Shown one piece after another: positions 36,694 to 46,965 of a DNA stretch of 64,000 bases. Under the pieces are notes generated by a model. The model saw only the letters and a program-made list of their open reading frames with translations, was not told the origin of the DNA and did not search any database. The position numbers were made by a program, and so were the translations under genes. How positions within the stretch are numbered: the stretch's first letter is position 1; each line of letters starts with the position of its first letter. The stretch covers positions 1,037,501 to 1,101,500 of the forward strand of contig NZ_CP035310.1 in assembly GCF_004114695.1 (NCBI RefSeq), written 5' to 3'. The stretch is from Erythrobacter sp. HKB08 (GTDB taxonomy: Bacteria; Pseudomonadota; Alphaproteobacteria; Sphingomonadales; Sphingomonadaceae).

Positions 36694-37304
36694 GGGCGCA
36701 GGTCCATCGCTTCGCGGGCGAGCTTTTCGATGGCGGCCTTGTCGGGCTTGCCCTTGGGCGCGACCCAGCTTCCGCCGACGCACAGCACCGGATCGAAGGC
36801 GAGCCATTCCGCGGCATTCGCTTCGGAGATACCGCCCGTCGGGCAGAAACGGCACTGGCCGAAGGGCGCGGCGAGCGCCTTCAGCGCAGGAAGGCCGCCG
36901 GCAGCCATGGCCGGGAAGAACTTGAAATGCGTCAGGCCAAGGTCGAGCCCGCGCATGATGTCGCCCGCATTGGCGATGCCGGGCAGGAAGGCGATGTTGT
37001 GGCGGATAGCCGAGCGCGCGAGCGGTTCGGTAAGGCCGGGCGAGACGATGAACTCGGCGCCCGCCTCGATCACGTCTTCCATCTGCTCCTGGTTGATGAC
37101 CGTGCCTGCACCGACGATCGCGCCGGGCACGTCCTTCATCGCGGCGATCGCGGGCAGGGCCGCCTGCGTGCGCAGCGTGACTTCGAGGACGCGCAGGCCG
37201 CCTGCGACCAGCGCCTCGGCCAGCGGAACGGCGTGGTCGAGGTCGTCGATCACGATCACCGGGATGACCGGCGCGGTGCGCATGATGGTGTCGATATCGG
37301 TCAC
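36690..37304 (-). CDS. eda: 2-keto-3-deoxy-6-phosphogluconate aldolase
   Basis: Cleaves KDPG to pyruvate and glyceraldehyde-3-phosphate, the last Entner-Doudoroff step. It is 204 residues, a TIM barrel with Schiff-base K128 (THFKFFPA), general acid/base E41 (LEVTLRT) and the phosphate-binding PTGGIS. It overlaps glk by four bases upstream and the PEPC-like gene downstream. Confidence 0.96.
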   Translation of the reverse strand: MTDIDTIMRTAPVIPVIVIDDLDHAVPLAEALVAGGLRVLEVTLRTQAALPAIAAMKDVPGAIVGAGTVINQEQMEDVIEAGAEFIVSPGLTEPLARSAIRHNIAFLPGIANAGDIMRGLDLGLTHFKFFPAMAAGGLPALKALAAPFGQCRFCPTGGISEANAAEWLAFDPVLCVGGSWVAPKGKPDKAAIEKLAREAMDLRP

Positions 37305-38281
37305 GCATTGTCTCCGTGATGCAGGGCAAATGCCGCGGCCGCGCCGTAGAGGCCCGGCTGCGGGTGCACGATGAGTTTGACGGGCAGGCTCGCCATCAGG
37401 TTCGAGAAGCGCCCCTTGGCGCAGAAACGGTCTTCGAAGCCGGACTTGAGCAGCGTTTCGCGGATGCGGTAGCCGAGCCCGCCGGCGATCACGACGCCCT
37501 TCGCTCCCTGGATGAGCGCGATGTCGCCCGCGACCGATCCGAGCGCGAGGCAGAACCGGTCGACGGCAGCCGCGGCGAGGCTGTCTTCTCCCGCGGTCCC
37601 CTTGGTCCAGATCTCGATATCGTCAACGTCTTTCGTTGCGCGCCCCTCCATCGCGGCGAGCGTGTGGTAGATGTCGACGATGGCGGGGCCGGAGACGACG
37701 CGCTCGTCCGATACGCGGGTATGGCGCTTGCGCAGCCGGGCAAGGATTGCGTCCTCGATGGAATCGAGCGGGGCGAAGTCGCCGTGCCCGCCCTCGGTCG
37801 CCTGCACGCGGTAATGACCTTCGCCATCGCGCCAGAAATGCGCCACGCCGAGGCCCGTGCCGGGGCCGAGGACGCTGATCGTGCCGCTCGCGGGCAAATC
37901 CTGCTTCGGCCCGGCGAGGTGGATGAATTGCTCGTTCGGCGCGCGCGCGGCGGCATGGGCGACCGCCTCGAAATCGTTGACGATGCAATGCGCCTCGCAA
38001 CCGAGCTTCTCGGCGATCAGCGGAGGGCGGATGATCCACGGGTTGTTGGTGAAACGGATGACGTCCTGCTTGACCGGCCCGGCAACTGCCATGGCAACGC
38101 GCGGGGGCAGGGTCCCTCCCTGCCGGTCGCGGAAATCCTCCCACGCGGTCTGGAAACTCGCATGATCGTCGGTGTGCAGGGTGACGGGTTCGCCGAGTTC
38201 GATCGCGCCGTCATCGCCGATCGTCGCGATGGCGAAGCGGGCATGGGTGCCGCCGATATCGACCGCAACAAGCTCCATCAT
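37301..38281 (-). CDS. glk: Glucokinase
   Basis: Phosphorylates glucose with ATP. It is 326 residues of the proteobacterial Glk family (not ROK): N-terminal phosphate loop [21 protein letters not shown] with the catalytic Asp, [19 protein letters not shown]. Two consecutive ATGs begin the frame; the first overlaps the edd stop (ATGATG). Four-base overlap with eda. Confidence 0.95.
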   Translation of the reverse strand: MMELVAVDIGGTHARFAIATIGDDGAIELGEPVTLHTDDHASFQTAWEDFRDRQGGTLPPRVAMAVAGPVKQDVIRFTNNPWIIRPPLIAEKLGCEAHCIVNDFEAVAHAAARAPNEQFIHLAGPKQDLPASGTISVLGPGTGLGVAHFWRDGEGHYRVQATEGGHGDFAPLDSIEDAILARLRKRHTRVSDERVVSGPAIVDIYHTLAAMEGRATKDVDDIEIWTKGTAGEDSLAAAAVDRFCLALGSVAGDIALIQGAKGVVIAGGLGYRIRETLLKSGFEDRFCAKGRFSNLMASLPVKLIVHPQPGLYGAAAAFALHHGDNA

Positions 38282-40089
38282 AGGCCCGCCGTCGCCAGCA
38301 TGGCCGAACCGCCGCGCTCCGCGCTGTCGGCATGCATGCGCATCATGGCAAACAGCTCGCGACCGAAGCCGGGTTCGTCGCGCGGATCGGGCGCGGCTTC
38401 GCGGCTGTCGAGATCGGCGGTGGTCGAAAGCTCTCCCGTGAGGGCGCAGACCTTGACCACGTCGCCGTCGCGCAGCCTGGCAAGCGGGCCGCCGCCGAGC
38501 GCCTCGGGCGTGCAATGGATCGCCGCAGGTACCTTGCCGCTGGCGCCCGACATGCGGCCATCTGTGACGAGCGCAACGCGGTAGCCGCGGTCCTGCAGCA
38601 CGCCGAGCGGCGGGGTGAGCTTGTGCAGTTCGGGCATGCCATTGGCGCGCGGGCCCTGGAAACGCACGACGACCACGACGTCCTTGTCGAGCTCGCCCTT
38701 GCGGAAGGCCTCTGCGACAGATGGCTGGTCCTCGAACACGCGGCAGGGTGCCTCGATGGTCCAGCGCTCGCGCTCGACGGCGGAGGACTTGAAACATGCG
38801 CGCCCGAGATTGCCCTGGACGAGGCGCATGCCGCCATCGCTCTGGAACGGGGCGCTGGCCGGGCGGAGCATTTCCGCATCGCCGCTCTCGCCGATCTCGC
38901 GCCAGGTCAGAGCCTCGCCATCGAGGCCCGGTTCCTGCGCATAGGCGGCAAGGTCGCTCGGCCCGACGGTCAGCACGTCGCGGTGCGCGAGGCCCGCTTC
39001 GAGCAGTTCGCCGATGACGTAGCCCATGCCGCCGGCGTCGTGGAAATGGTTCACGTCGCCCGCGCCGTTCGGATAGACCCGCGCCAGCAGCGGAACAGCG
39101 CTCGACAGCTCGGCAAGGTCGCTCCAGTCGAACTGGACACCGGCCGCGCGGGCCATCGCCGGGATGTGGATCGCGTGATTGGTCGATCCGCCGGTGGCGA
39201 GCAGGCCGATCGCCGCGTTGATAATCGCCTTTTCGTCGACGCATTTGCCGAGCGGGCGGTAGTCGTTGCCGCCGCGACCGATGGCGGCAACGCGGTGCAC
39301 CGCTTCGCGGTCGAGCGCCTGGCGCAGCTTGGTGCCCGGCTGGATGAAGGCGGCGCCGGGCACGTGCAGGCCCATCATCTCCATCATCATCTGGTTGGAG
39401 TTCGCAGTGCCGTAGAAGGTGCAGGTGCCGGGCGAGTGGTACGAGCCGAGCTCGCTTTCGAGCAGCTCCGCGCGGGTCGCCTTGCCTTCCGCATAGAGCT
39501 GGCGGACGCGCTGCTTTTCCTTGTTCGAGACGCCCGAGGGCATCGGTCCGCTCGGCACGAAGATCGTCGGCAAATGGCCATAGCGCAGCGCGCCCATCAG
39601 GAGGCCCGGCACGATCTTGTCGCAAATGCCGAGCATCAGTACGCCGTCGTACATCGCGTGGCTGAGCGCGACGCCGGTGCTGAGTGCGATCACGTCGCGG
39701 CTGAAGAGCGACAGCTCCATGCCGGTCTCGCCCTGCGTCACGCCATCGCACATCGCAGGCGTTGCGCCCGCGACCTGCGCGGTTGCGCCGACTTCCCGCG
39801 CATAGATCTTCAGCCGCTCGGGATAGCGGCCATAGGGCTGATGCGCCGAAAGCATGTCGTTATAGGCACTGACGATGCCGATGTTCGCGCCGCGGTTGGC
39901 CTTGAGCGCCTCCTGGTCCTCCAGCGCGCCGGCATAAGCATGGGCGAGGTTGGAGCAGGACACTTGCGCGCGGTCGGGCTGGTTATCCGCCTCCCGCTGC
40001 ATCAGTTCGAGATAGGCCGCGCGGCTGCCGCGAGAATTCTCGATCACGCGCTGGGTCACGCGGTGGATGGTATCGTGGAGCTTACTCAT
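38278..40089 (-). CDS. edd: 6-phosphogluconate dehydratase
   Basis: Fe-S dehydratase making KDPG from 6-phosphogluconate, the committed Entner-Doudoroff step. It is 603 residues, normal length, with cluster-binding cysteines in the [19 protein letters not shown] region and [10 protein letters not shown], and the [16 protein letters not shown] block near the C-terminus that distinguishes Edd/IlvD. It overlaps the zwf 3' end by eight bases. Confidence 0.96.
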   Translation of the reverse strand: MSKLHDTIHRVTQRVIENSRGSRAAYLELMQREADNQPDRAQVSCSNLAHAYAGALEDQEALKANRGANIGIVSAYNDMLSAHQPYGRYPERLKIYAREVGATAQVAGATPAMCDGVTQGETGMELSLFSRDVIALSTGVALSHAMYDGVLMLGICDKIVPGLLMGALRYGHLPTIFVPSGPMPSGVSNKEKQRVRQLYAEGKATRAELLESELGSYHSPGTCTFYGTANSNQMMMEMMGLHVPGAAFIQPGTKLRQALDREAVHRVAAIGRGGNDYRPLGKCVDEKAIINAAIGLLATGGSTNHAIHIPAMARAAGVQFDWSDLAELSSAVPLLARVYPNGAGDVNHFHDAGGMGYVIGELLEAGLAHRDVLTVGPSDLAAYAQEPGLDGEALTWREIGESGDAEMLRPASAPFQSDGGMRLVQGNLGRACFKSSAVERERWTIEAPCRVFEDQPSVAEAFRKGELDKDVVVVVRFQGPRANGMPELHKLTPPLGVLQDRGYRVALVTDGRMSGASGKVPAAIHCTPEALGGGPLARLRDGDVVKVCALTGELSTTADLDSREAAPDPRDEPGFGRELFAMMRMHADSAERGGSAMLATAGL

Positions 40090-41521
40090 GCCAGGTGACT
40101 CCGTCGCGTTCGGCGAGGGCGATGGCGGCGCTCGGGCCCCAGCTGCCGGAGGTATAGGTCTTCGGTGTCATGCCCTGCGCGTCCCAACCTGCGCGGATCG
40201 CATCGACCCATTCCCACTGCGCCTCCACCTCGTCGCGGCGGACGAACAGCGTCTGGTCGCCTTCGATCAGGTCGAGCAGCAGCCGTTCGTAGGCGATACG
40301 GCGGTGCTGGCCGACGAAGGCGTCGGGCATGGCGATGTTGAGCGGAACCTGCCGCAGGCGAATGCCCTCGCGGTCGAGGCCGGGCACCTTCGCCATCAGC
40401 GACAGGGTGATGTTCTCTTCCGGCTGGATGCCGATGACGAGCCGGTTCGGCTGCATCGTCGCGCCCTTGCCGGCGAAGATCGAGTGCGGGACGCAGCGGA
40501 ACTGGACGACGATTTCGGTCACGCGCTCGGGCAGGCGCTTGCCCGTGCGCAGGTAGAAGGGCACGCCCTTCCAGCGCCAGTTGTCGACATGCGCCTTGAT
40601 CGCAACGAAAGTCTCGGTGTCGCTGTCCTTGCCGAGCTCCTCGTCATAGCCGGGAACGGCCTGTCCGCCGATTGCGCCGGCGCGGTACTGGCCGGTCACG
40701 GTCTCGCCTTCGCCGACCGGGCGGAGCGAGCGCAGGACCTTGACCTTCTCGTCGCGGATGGCGGTCGCTTCATAGTCTGAAGGCGGCTCCATCGCCACGA
40801 GCGCGAGGAGCTGCAGCATGTGGTTCTGCACCATGTCCCGCAGTGCGCCTGCATCGTCGTAGAAGGCAACGCGACCTTCGAGGCCGACGGTTTCCGCGAC
40901 GGTGATCTGGACATGGTCGATGCAAGCGGCGTTCCACAGCGGCTCGAACATCAAATTGGCGAAGCGCAGCGCAAGGAGGTTCTGCACCGTCTCCTTGCCG
41001 AGATAATGGTCGATCCGGAAAGTGCGCTCCTCCGGATAGGCGGCAGCGACCGCATCGTTGATCTCGCACGAGGTGCCGAGATCGGTGCCGAGCGGCTTTT
41101 CGAGGCACATGCGCACCGTTTCGCCGTCGAGCCCGGCATGCTGCAGGCCGCGGATTGTCGGCTCGAACAGGCTGGGCGCGGTCGAGAGGAAGATGGCGAG
41201 GCCCTTGTCGGTCGGGCCGACCTTTTCCGCGAGTGCATTGTAGCCTTCCAGCGTGGTCGCATCGAGCGGCTGGTAGCTCAGCCGGTTGAGGAAGCCGGCC
41301 ATGCCGCCGCGGCGTTCCGCCGGCAGGAATTTCTCCAGCGCCTCGCGAGCGAATTCGCGGAATTCGCCGTCGTTCATCTCAGTCCGGGCGGTGCCGATGA
41401 TCTTCAGGTCGGGATCGATCAGCTCGTCCGCATGGAGCGCGCACAGGCTGGGCAGCAGCATGCGCTGCGCAAGGTCGCCAGTGGCGCCGAAAAGCAGCAG
41501 GCGGTCGGCAGTGAAACTCAT
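40082..41521 (-). CDS. zwf: Glucose-6-phosphate 1-dehydrogenase
   Basis: Oxidises glucose-6-phosphate to 6-phosphogluconolactone with NADP (or NAD). It is 479 residues: coenzyme-binding [10 protein letters not shown] (11-20), EKPLG (141-145) and the substrate-binding RIDHYLGKE (169-177, H172, K176). First gene of the operon; GGGGAG stands ten bases before the ATG. 6-phosphogluconolactonase (pgl) is not in the operon. Confidence 0.97.
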   Translation of the reverse strand: MSFTADRLLLFGATGDLAQRMLLPSLCALHADELIDPDLKIIGTARTEMNDGEFREFAREALEKFLPAERRGGMAGFLNRLSYQPLDATTLEGYNALAEKVGPTDKGLAIFLSTAPSLFEPTIRGLQHAGLDGETVRMCLEKPLGTDLGTSCEINDAVAAAYPEERTFRIDHYLGKETVQNLLALRFANLMFEPLWNAACIDHVQITVAETVGLEGRVAFYDDAGALRDMVQNHMLQLLALVAMEPPSDYEATAIRDEKVKVLRSLRPVGEGETVTGQYRAGAIGGQAVPGYDEELGKDSDTETFVAIKAHVDNWRWKGVPFYLRTGKRLPERVTEIVVQFRCVPHSIFAGKGATMQPNRLVIGIQPEENITLSLMAKVPGLDREGIRLRQVPLNIAMPDAFVGQHRRIAYERLLLDLIEGDQTLFVRRDEVEAQWEWVDAIRAGWDAQGMTPKTYTSGSWGPSAAIALAERDGVTWHE

Positions 41522-41600
41522 GCGCTGGCGTCTCCCCTTGGTTTGCCGCGCAGCCTACCTAGCAAGCCGCTCGGCTGCGCGCCATGTGCCGCAATCGTAT

Positions 41601-42401
41601 TCAAAGTTTCTCGACGCGGACCTCGCTGAAAAGGAAATTGCTCGGCCCGAAGCTGGTCAGGAAGCTGACGTCCGCCGCATCGCGCCCGACGCCGATCTTC
41701 GCGGTGAAGGCGGGATCGGCCATGCCGGTCGCATCGACGATATGCCAGGCACCGCCGCCCTCGACCGTCGGATCGGCGAGGAAGACTTCGGCGACTGCAT
41801 GGAAGTCCTGCGGCTCGACGCGCGGCGCATAGCAGGCGACATAGCGGGCAGGGATGGTCGATGCGCGGGCGAGCGTCACGAGTACATGCGCGAAGTCGCG
41901 GCATATCCCGCGCCGCTCGATGAAGCTGTCGCGCGCGGTCGTGTTCACATGGCTCGAACCGGGCGCGTAGTCGAAATGGTCGGCAATCCACTGGCGGATC
42001 GCATCGACCCTTGCACCGCCCAAGGTTCCGCCGAATTCGCCCTCGACGAAGCTCTGGAAGCTGTCCGCCGGGCAATAGCGGGAATCGAGCATGTATTTGA
42101 CCGCCTCTCCGGGCATTTCATGCGGCGATAGGGCCTCGAGCGTGCCGAGATCGGGCAGCAGCCGCTCGATCGTCACTTCCGCCGAATATTCGACGTCGAA
42201 GCGCCCTTGCGAGCGCAGCCAGATACGTTCGCCGATATCGTCTTCGGCAGGCACGCGCGCGCAATGCTCGGCCTGTGTCAAAGACGTGTTGGCCTTGCCG
42301 ATCCGCTGCTCGGGAATGGCCGCAGCCTCGAACTGCAGCAGCACGTCGGTCGGCTGGTCGGTTTCGAAAGCGAAGCGGGCGGAAATGGAAAGGGTCATCA
42401 C
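41601..42401 (-). CDS. Transglutaminase-like cysteine protease-fold protein
   Basis: 266 residues with an N-terminal beta-sandwich (about 1-100) and a transglutaminase core. The catalytic triad is visible: C167 (RRGICRDFAH), H201 (DFHAVAEV) and D223 (IVDATG). Such bacterial proteins may act as peptidases or cross-linkers; the substrate is unknown. It reads toward zwf and ends 79 bases before it. Either of the first two Met codons may be used. Confidence 0.88.
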   Translation of the reverse strand: MMTLSISARFAFETDQPTDVLLQFEAAAIPEQRIGKANTSLTQAEHCARVPAEDDIGERIWLRSQGRFDVEYSAEVTIERLLPDLGTLEALSPHEMPGEAVKYMLDSRYCPADSFQSFVEGEFGGTLGGARVDAIRQWIADHFDYAPGSSHVNTTARDSFIERRGICRDFAHVLVTLARASTIPARYVACYAPRVEPQDFHAVAEVFLADPTVEGGGAWHIVDATGMADPAFTAKIGVGRDAADVSFLTSFGPSNFLFSEVRVEKL

Positions 42402-42438
42402 TGTCCCAATGCCTCCCCGCCCAATTCGTTTCGCGGAT

Positions 42439-43827
42439 TCAGGCGGGCACTCCGAACAGGTCGTGCGCGTCGGCGTCTTCGATGGTGACGTCGACGATAT
42501 CGCCCTGCTTCAGCGTCGCGGCGACATTGCGCAGGTAGACTGCGCCGTCGATCTCGGGTGCGTCCGCCTGGCTGCGGCCCGTCGCGCCGATGTCGCCGTC
42601 CTCGTCCGGTTCGCCGACCTCGTCGATGATGACGGGAATGGTCTTGCCGACCTTGGCCGCGAGCTTGGCGGTCGAGATACGCTCGGTGACTTCCATCAGC
42701 CTTGCGTAGCGCTCCTCCTTGACCTCTTCCGGCACCGGGTTCGGCAGGTCGTTCGCCGCAGCGCCTTCGACCGGCTCGAAACGGAATCCGCCGACGCGGT
42801 CGAGCTGCGCTTCCTCGAGCCATTCGAGGAGGTAGCGGAAATCGTCCTCCGTCTCGCCCGGAAAACCGACAACGAAGCTGGAGCGGATCGCGATGTCGGG
42901 GCAGATCTCGCGCCATTTCCTGAGGCGTTCGAGCACCTTGGCCTCGTTCGCCGGACGCTTCATCGCGCGCAGCACATTGGGTGCGGCATGCTGGAAGGGA
43001 ATGTCGAGATAGGGCGTCAGCAGTCCCTCGGCCATCAGCGGGATAACCGCATCGACGTGGGGATAGGGATAGACGTAGTGCAGCCGGACCCACGGGGCGC
43101 GGCCTTCCTCGGTACGCAGCTGGCCGAGCTCGCGGGCAAGGTCGGTCATATGGGCGCGGACCAGGTGGCCCTTCCACTCGCGCTCTTCATGGCGGGTATC
43201 GACACCATAGGCCGAGGTGTCCTGGCTGATGACCAGCAATTCCTTCGTGCCGGCAGCGACGAGCTTTTCCGCCTCGCGCAGCACCGCATCTACGCGTCGG
43301 CTGGCGAGTTTCCCGCGAAGCTGCGGGATGATGCAGAAGGCGCAGGAGTGATTGCAGCCCTCGGAAATCTTGAGGTAGCTGTAATGGCGCGGGGTCAGCT
43401 TGATGTCCGCTTCCGAGGGTTGCGGGATCAGGTCGACGAAGGGCCCCTGGCTCGGCGGGGCATGGGTGTGCACCGCCTCGACCACCTGCTCGTACTGGTG
43501 CGCGCCGGTCACGGCGAGAACCTGCGGGTGGGCGGCTCGGATCGCGTCCGCTTCCTCGCCCATGCAGCCGGTCACGATCACGCGGCCGTTCTCGGAAATT
43601 GCCTCGCCGATCGCGGCAAGGCTCTCTTCCTTCGCGGAATCGAGGAAGCCGCAGGTGTTCACCAGCACAACGTCGGCGCCGGCGTAATCGGGGCTCATGG
43701 CATAGCCGTCGGCACGCAGGCGCGTGAGGATACGCTCGGAATCGACGAGCGCCTTGGGGCAGCCGAGGCTGACCATGCCGACCTTCTTCTGGTCGGGGAG
43801 TTTGGTGGTGGTGTTCATGTCAATCAA
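42439..43827 (-). CDS. rimO: Ribosomal protein S12 methylthiotransferase RimO
   Basis: Radical-SAM enzyme that adds a methylthio group to Asp of ribosomal protein S12. It is 462 residues: UPF0004 domain with C23, C59 and C88 for the auxiliary cluster, radical-SAM cluster CNHSCAFC (C158, C162, C165), and a C-terminal TRAM domain. The [12 protein letters not shown] start is diagnostic of RimO over MiaB. The start may be the first Met or Met4. Confidence 0.95.
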   Translation of the reverse strand: MIDMNTTTKLPDQKKVGMVSLGCPKALVDSERILTRLRADGYAMSPDYAGADVVLVNTCGFLDSAKEESLAAIGEAISENGRVIVTGCMGEEADAIRAAHPQVLAVTGAHQYEQVVEAVHTHAPPSQGPFVDLIPQPSEADIKLTPRHYSYLKISEGCNHSCAFCIIPQLRGKLASRRVDAVLREAEKLVAAGTKELLVISQDTSAYGVDTRHEEREWKGHLVRAHMTDLARELGQLRTEEGRAPWVRLHYVYPYPHVDAVIPLMAEGLLTPYLDIPFQHAAPNVLRAMKRPANEAKVLERLRKWREICPDIAIRSSFVVGFPGETEDDFRYLLEWLEEAQLDRVGGFRFEPVEGAAANDLPNPVPEEVKEERYARLMEVTERISTAKLAAKVGKTIPVIIDEVGEPDEDGDIGATGRSQADAPEIDGAVYLRNVAATLKQGDIVDVTIEDADAHDLFGVPA

Positions 43828-43906
43828 TCCGGGATTGCGCGCGCCTCTACACGCGATTGCCGCTTTGCGCTATCCCCGAAGGCGGGGCGCGAAAGGGAGG
43901 GATATC

Positions 43907-44305
43907 ATGGGCAACATTTCGATCCTGCCGATAGTGCTGGCGGCAGTCGCATTCTTCGTCGTCGGTTTCATCTGGTACGGGCTGCTGTTCGGCAAGGCGT
44001 GGCAGGCTGCAGCGGGCCTGAGCGACGAGGACGTCCAGACCGGCAACATGCCGTTGATCTTCGGCCTCACTTTCCTGTTCGAGATGCTGATCGCGCTGGT
44101 GCTGGCCCACCAGTTCGCGATGACCGGCGCGAGCGACCGGGCGGTGATGATGATTTCGGTCGGTTTCGGCGCCTTCGTCATGACGCCGGCGATCGGGATC
44201 AACTATCTCTATCAGCGCAAGAGCGGGAAGCTGTTCGCCATCGATGCCGGACATTTCATTCTCGGCATGACCGCGATGGGGCTGGTCTTCACCCAGTTCA
44301 ACTGA
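43907..44305 (+). CDS. DUF1761 membrane protein
   Basis: 132 residues, four membrane helices. The N-terminal segment IVLAAVAFFVVGFIWYGLLFGKAW matches DUF1761 in pattern; function unknown. GGGAGGG precedes the ATG. The frame is open upstream into rimO, but that part is antisense shadow. It is divergent from rimO and convergent with the K+ channel gene. Confidence 0.8.
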   Translation: MGNISILPIVLAAVAFFVVGFIWYGLLFGKAWQAAAGLSDEDVQTGNMPLIFGLTFLFEMLIALVLAHQFAMTGASDRAVMMISVGFGAFVMTPAIGINYLYQRKSGKLFAIDAGHFILGMTAMGLVFTQFN

Positions 44306-44311
44306 GGCGCG

Positions 44312-45415
44312 TCAGCCGCGCGAGCCGTTATGCCCGTCGCCGTGCTCCTCGCCGGTTACGGTGGGCACGATCTCGACAATCACGTCGCCGGGCAGCAGGT
44401 TCTGGCACTCTTCTTCCCAGAAGCCGAGCACCTTGCCGCCGCGATAGACCCGCAAGCCGCGTCCGCCCGAGCTCAGCTCGGAGATGGAGCAGCCGCATTC
44501 CTCTTCGGTGATCTTGCGCTCGACCAACTGCACGCGGCCCGACACCGAAGCGAGGTCGGCGAGGTAGTCCGCGATATGCGCCCCCTTGGCGCTGCCTGCG
44601 AGCAGGAGGCCGGTGAAGCGAACCGGGTTGATGACGTTGTTCGCGCCCGCCTGGCGAGCGAGAAACTCGTTGTCGTCGGCGCGCACGACCACGCTGATCG
44701 GGACATGCGGCGCGAGGTGGCGGACGGTCAGCACGATCAGGATCGAGGTATCGTCGCGCCCGGCCGAGACGAGCACATTGTCCGCCTCGCGGATACGTAC
44801 CGCCTCCAGCGTCTCGTCACGCGTCGCGTCGGCCGCCATGACGTTGCAGCCCATCTTTTCCGCCTCGACCAGCCGCTCTTCGCTCGGGTCGATCACGACG
44901 ATGCAACTCGGGTCGGTGCCCCGGTCGATGAGTTCCTGCACGCTTTCCGAGCCGGAGACGCCGTAGCCCAGGACCACGATGTGGTTGGTCAGCTTTTCCT
45001 GGATGCGGGCCATGCGCCATTTCTCCCAGCTGCGCTTGATGATGAAGTTATACGCCGTGCCGACGAAGATGAAAAAGACGGCAAAGCGGATCGGTGTCAC
45101 GATGACGGCCTCGACCAACCGCGCGCGGTCGCTGATCGGCGCTATGTCGCCGAAGCCGGTCGTGGTGATCGAGATCATGGTGAAGTAGACGACGTCGAGG
45201 AAGCTCACCTCGCCATCAAGGTTGTCGACCAGCCCTTCGCGATCCCACCAGTGGATCATCACGACGATGCCGACGAGGAACAGCGCAAGGCCCAGGCGAA
45301 TGCCGAGATCGCCCCAGACCGGCACCTTCACGGCGCGGCGCAGCGGCTTGAAGCTGCGGCCGCGAACGACGCGCGCAGTCTTCTCCGGCACGATGCGATC
45401 CGTGGAGCTACTCAT
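44312..45415 (-). CDS. Two-helix potassium channel with RCK (TrkA-N) domain
   Basis: Inner-membrane ion channel of 367 residues: TM1 about 40-57, pore helix and filter TTTGFGD (84-90), TM2 about 103-126, then a cytosolic RCK domain starting with the dinucleotide-binding GYGVSGS (about 147-153) and a C-terminal TrkA-C-like part. The filter has Phe in place of the usual Tyr of TVGYGD, seen in some K+ channels. It starts seven bases before the M23 peptidase gene's end and reads in the same direction. Confidence 0.88.
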   Translation of the reverse strand: MSSSTDRIVPEKTARVVRGRSFKPLRRAVKVPVWGDLGIRLGLALFLVGIVVMIHWWDREGLVDNLDGEVSFLDVVYFTMISITTTGFGDIAPISDRARLVEAVIVTPIRFAVFFIFVGTAYNFIIKRSWEKWRMARIQEKLTNHIVVLGYGVSGSESVQELIDRGTDPSCIVVIDPSEERLVEAEKMGCNVMAADATRDETLEAVRIREADNVLVSAGRDDTSILIVLTVRHLAPHVPISVVVRADDNEFLARQAGANNVINPVRFTGLLLAGSAKGAHIADYLADLASVSGRVQLVERKITEEECGCSISELSSGGRGLRVYRGGKVLGFWEEECQNLLPGDVIVEIVPTVTGEEHGDGHNGSRG

Positions 45416-45422
45416 TGCGCGC

Positions 45423-46193
45423 TCAGCGTTGCGGCAGCTTTTGCGCCGGGTCAACGGGCACGTTGTTCTTGAGGATGTCGAAATGGAGCTCGGTGCGGGT
45501 CGCTTCGCCCGCGCTTCCGGCAAGGCCGATGCGCTCGCCGGTCTTCACGACATCGCCCAGTTTCACCGTGATGCGCGAGAGGTGGCCATATCGCGTGCGC
45601 CACCCGTTTCCGTGGTCGATCACCACCAGCCGCCCGAACCGGCCGGAATCCTCCTGCGCATAGACGACCGAGCCTGAAGCCGAGGCGCGCACCATGTCGC
45701 CGGGCTGTGCGGCGATATCGATCCCTTCGTGGCCCTTGTCGCCCGCGCGCTGGAAGCCGAGCAGCGTTGCGCCATCGTGCGGGCGGCGGAAATAGGGCTC
45801 GGTCCGGGCCTGCTGCGGCGCGGACTGCGGTGCGGCGACCACGGCAGGGATGATGAGCTTCTGGCCGGGCGCGATGGTGTAGGGCTCCTCCAGCCCGTTC
45901 GCGATCGCGATGAGGTCGAAATCGACCCCGTATCTGACCGCGATGGAAAAGCCGGTCTCGCCTTCCTTGACGAGGTGTACGCGCTGGCGCGGTATCGCGA
46001 GCGTCTTCCCGACGCGCACGTTGTAAGGTTCGACCAGGCCGTTGGCCGCGGCGATCACCGATGCGGGAACGCCCGCACGGTTCGCGATCCCGCCGAGCGT
46101 TTCGCCTTCGGTCACCACATGCTCCGTCTCGGTTGCCGGATTGCCCGCCGCGACGAGTATCGGGGCGAGGGCGAGCAAAGCGAGACGTTTCAT
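45423..46193 (-). CDS. LysM / M23 metallopeptidase-like envelope protein
   Basis: 256 residues: signal sequence (1-17), two LysM peptidoglycan-binding repeats (about 24-68 and 72-116), and a peptidase M23 domain with H155 and D159 (GHEGID), H204 (YGHLS) and H237 (LHFD), so the zinc site looks intact, unlike the degenerate EnvC/NlpD activators. Probably a peptidoglycan endopeptidase. It follows surE by 13 bases, an arrangement like the surE-pcm-nlpD neighbourhood of other proteobacteria. Confidence 0.9.
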   Translation of the reverse strand: MKRLALLALAPILVAAGNPATETEHVVTEGETLGGIANRAGVPASVIAAANGLVEPYNVRVGKTLAIPRQRVHLVKEGETGFSIAVRYGVDFDLIAIANGLEEPYTIAPGQKLIIPAVVAAPQSAPQQARTEPYFRRPHDGATLLGFQRAGDKGHEGIDIAAQPGDMVRASASGSVVYAQEDSGRFGRLVVIDHGNGWRTRYGHLSRITVKLGDVVKTGERIGLAGSAGEATRTELHFDILKNNVPVDPAQKLPQR

Positions 46194-46206
46194 GGAGTTA
46201 CTCCGG

Positions 46207-46965
46207 TCAGGCGAACCTTTCGCTCAATGTGCCGAGCGAGGATTCATGCGTCAATTCCGGACGCAGCGGCGTCACCGAAATATAACCGTCGGCAATCGCT
46301 TCGAGGTCGGTGCCGTGATCGGGCGTGTGCTCGATCGCGTGGAGGCCGAACCAGTAATATTTGAGCCCGCGCGGATCGCGTCCCTCGACCACGCTGCCGC
46401 GCGAGTAGTCGTGGAAGCCCTGCCGCACGACGCGAATGCCTTTCACCGCGTCGGCTGCCTTGGGCGGGAAATTCACATTGACCAGCGTGCGCTCGGCAAA
46501 GTCGAGGTCGAGCAGCGGGCGAAGCACCTTGGCGCCCCACTCGCGCGCGGCGGAGAAGGCTTCGTGCTCGGCCTCGCGGTTCAGCACCTGGCTCAGCGCG
46601 ATCGAGCGGATGCCCGCAAGCGCGCCCTCCATCGCAGCCGAAACCGTACCCGAATAGGTGATGTCGTCGCCGAGGTTTGCCCCGCGATTGACACCCGAGA
46701 GGATGAGGTCGGGCTTCGCGTCCTTCAGGACGGTCCGCAGCGCGAGCATCACGCTGTCGGTCGGCGTCCCGGTGACGGCATAGCGCCGCTCGCCATGCTT
46801 GCGCAGGCGAACCGGCTCGTTGAGCGTCAGCGAGTGACCGGCACCCGACTGTTCCTCCGACGGGGCGCAGACCCAGATATCGTCGCTCAGCGTGCGGGCG
46901 ATCTCTTCGAGGACCGCGAAGCCGGGGGCGTTGATGCCGTCGTCATTGGTCAGGAGGATGCGCAT
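46207..46965 (-). CDS. surE: 5'/3'-nucleotidase SurE
   Basis: Metal-dependent nucleoside-monophosphate phosphatase linked to stationary-phase survival. It is 252 residues with the N-terminal LTNDDGINAPG (metal ligands D8, D9), GTPTDSV and LILSGVNRGANLGDD. Its ATG shares a base with the serS stop (TAATG), suggesting coupling. Confidence 0.96.
   Translation of the reverse strand: MRILLTNDDGINAPGFAVLEEIARTLSDDIWVCAPSEEQSGAGHSLTLNEPVRLRKHGERRYAVTGTPTDSVMLALRTVLKDAKPDLILSGVNRGANLGDDITYSGTVSAAMEGALAGIRSIALSQVLNREAEHEAFSAAREWGAKVLRPLLDLDFAERTLVNVNFPPKAADAVKGIRVVRQGFHDYSRGSVVEGRDPRGLKYYWFGLHAIEHTPDHGTDLEAIADGYISVTPLRPELTHESSLGTLSERFA

Noticed and set aside
42091-44511. 806-codon open frame on the plus strand
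   Set aside because: It runs antisense through rimO and the transglutaminase gene and only enters real coding sequence in the wrong frame; no domain can be seen.
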